From assembly GCF_001640805.2 (NCBI RefSeq), contig NC_066844.1, positions 3,238,918-3,302,917 of the forward strand: a stretch of DNA of 64,000 nucleotides. The letters run 5' to 3'. Below the pieces are notes generated by a model. That model had not been told where the DNA came from, made no database searches, and worked only from the letters and a program-made list of their open reading frames with translations. This document shows, in pieces, positions 63,661-64,000 of the stretch. This DNA comes from Lates calcarifer (Eukaryota > Chordata > Actinopteri > Centropomidae). The position numbers and the translations under genes are program-made. Positions within the stretch are counted from its first letter, which is position 1, and every line of letters starts with the position of its first letter.

Positions 63661-64000
63661 AAAACCACATACGTCAACTACCTGCTGATACTTTTCTCCA
63701 CTGTCACCATTGTCATCACTCAACACACTGTCTCTCCAGGAACTATGTTCATACTGGATGGTTCTACAGGACATGACTCATATTTACAAATGCCCACGCT
63801 CACTACTAATGCAGGAAGTTCTATGACATTATGTTGTGAAGATGGAAAGTAAGGACGAGGAAGTTGTCGCGGTGGGTGGTGGCGTTCACATTCACCTTTA
63901 AATGGAGACTTATTTTTGTGCTTTTTAAAATATTTAAGCGAGCTCTCGGAGTGGCCTTACCTTAAAGAAACTGTAGTTGCAATGTGCAAGTATTCACAAA

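Overview
The window looks like nuclear DNA of a ray-finned (teleost) fish. Coding density is low, splicing is GT-AG, (CA)n/(TG)n microsatellites are abundant, and there are many fragments resembling common teleost transposable elements. No bacterial-type operons, rRNA, tRNA or CRISPR arrays were seen.

The one securely identified gene is RALY (hnRNP associated with lethal yellow; hnRNP C family) on the minus strand. Six coding exons join in frame: 41198-40943, 35223-35151, 33550-33503, 25767-25604, 17079-16963 and 12781-12594. Together they encode 282 residues: an N-terminal RRM, the conserved FDYDYY segment, a basic NLS-like stretch, a leucine-zipper-like coiled coil and a Glu-rich acidic tail. 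The last residues are unresolved. Either exon 6 reads through to a stop at 12486-12488, or a GT at 12593 splices to a short acidic exon at 11388-11296. The coding exon opens at an acceptor at 41271, so non-coding 5' exon(s) and the promoter lie at higher coordinates, inside or beyond 41.3-64 kb.

Layout. 1-315 is an AT-rich minisatellite running off the left edge. 702-1302 holds the last two exons of an unidentified plus-strand gene. 3.6-6.3 kb holds a CpG-containing TATA-less promoter, a possible minus-strand spliced transcript, an RFX X-box and a possible plus-strand first coding exon. 7.3-8.8 kb is a long-inverted-repeat element. 11-41 kb is RALY with repeat-filled introns, including a decayed LINE at 21.9-24.1 kb. 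41-64 kb has no recognisable protein-coding exon and is mostly microsatellites, a long polypyrimidine tract and degenerate transposon fragments.

The best leads are the perfect 31-bp inverted repeat at 62156-62220, the paired (TG)n/(CA)n arms in RALY intron 1, the (UG)44 tract upstream of RALY exon 6, and the unnamed exon clusters at 0.7-1.3 kb and 3.6-6.3 kb. I did not find a convincing new biological system. Transposon family names rest on remembered resemblance to common teleost repeats and were not checked by search.
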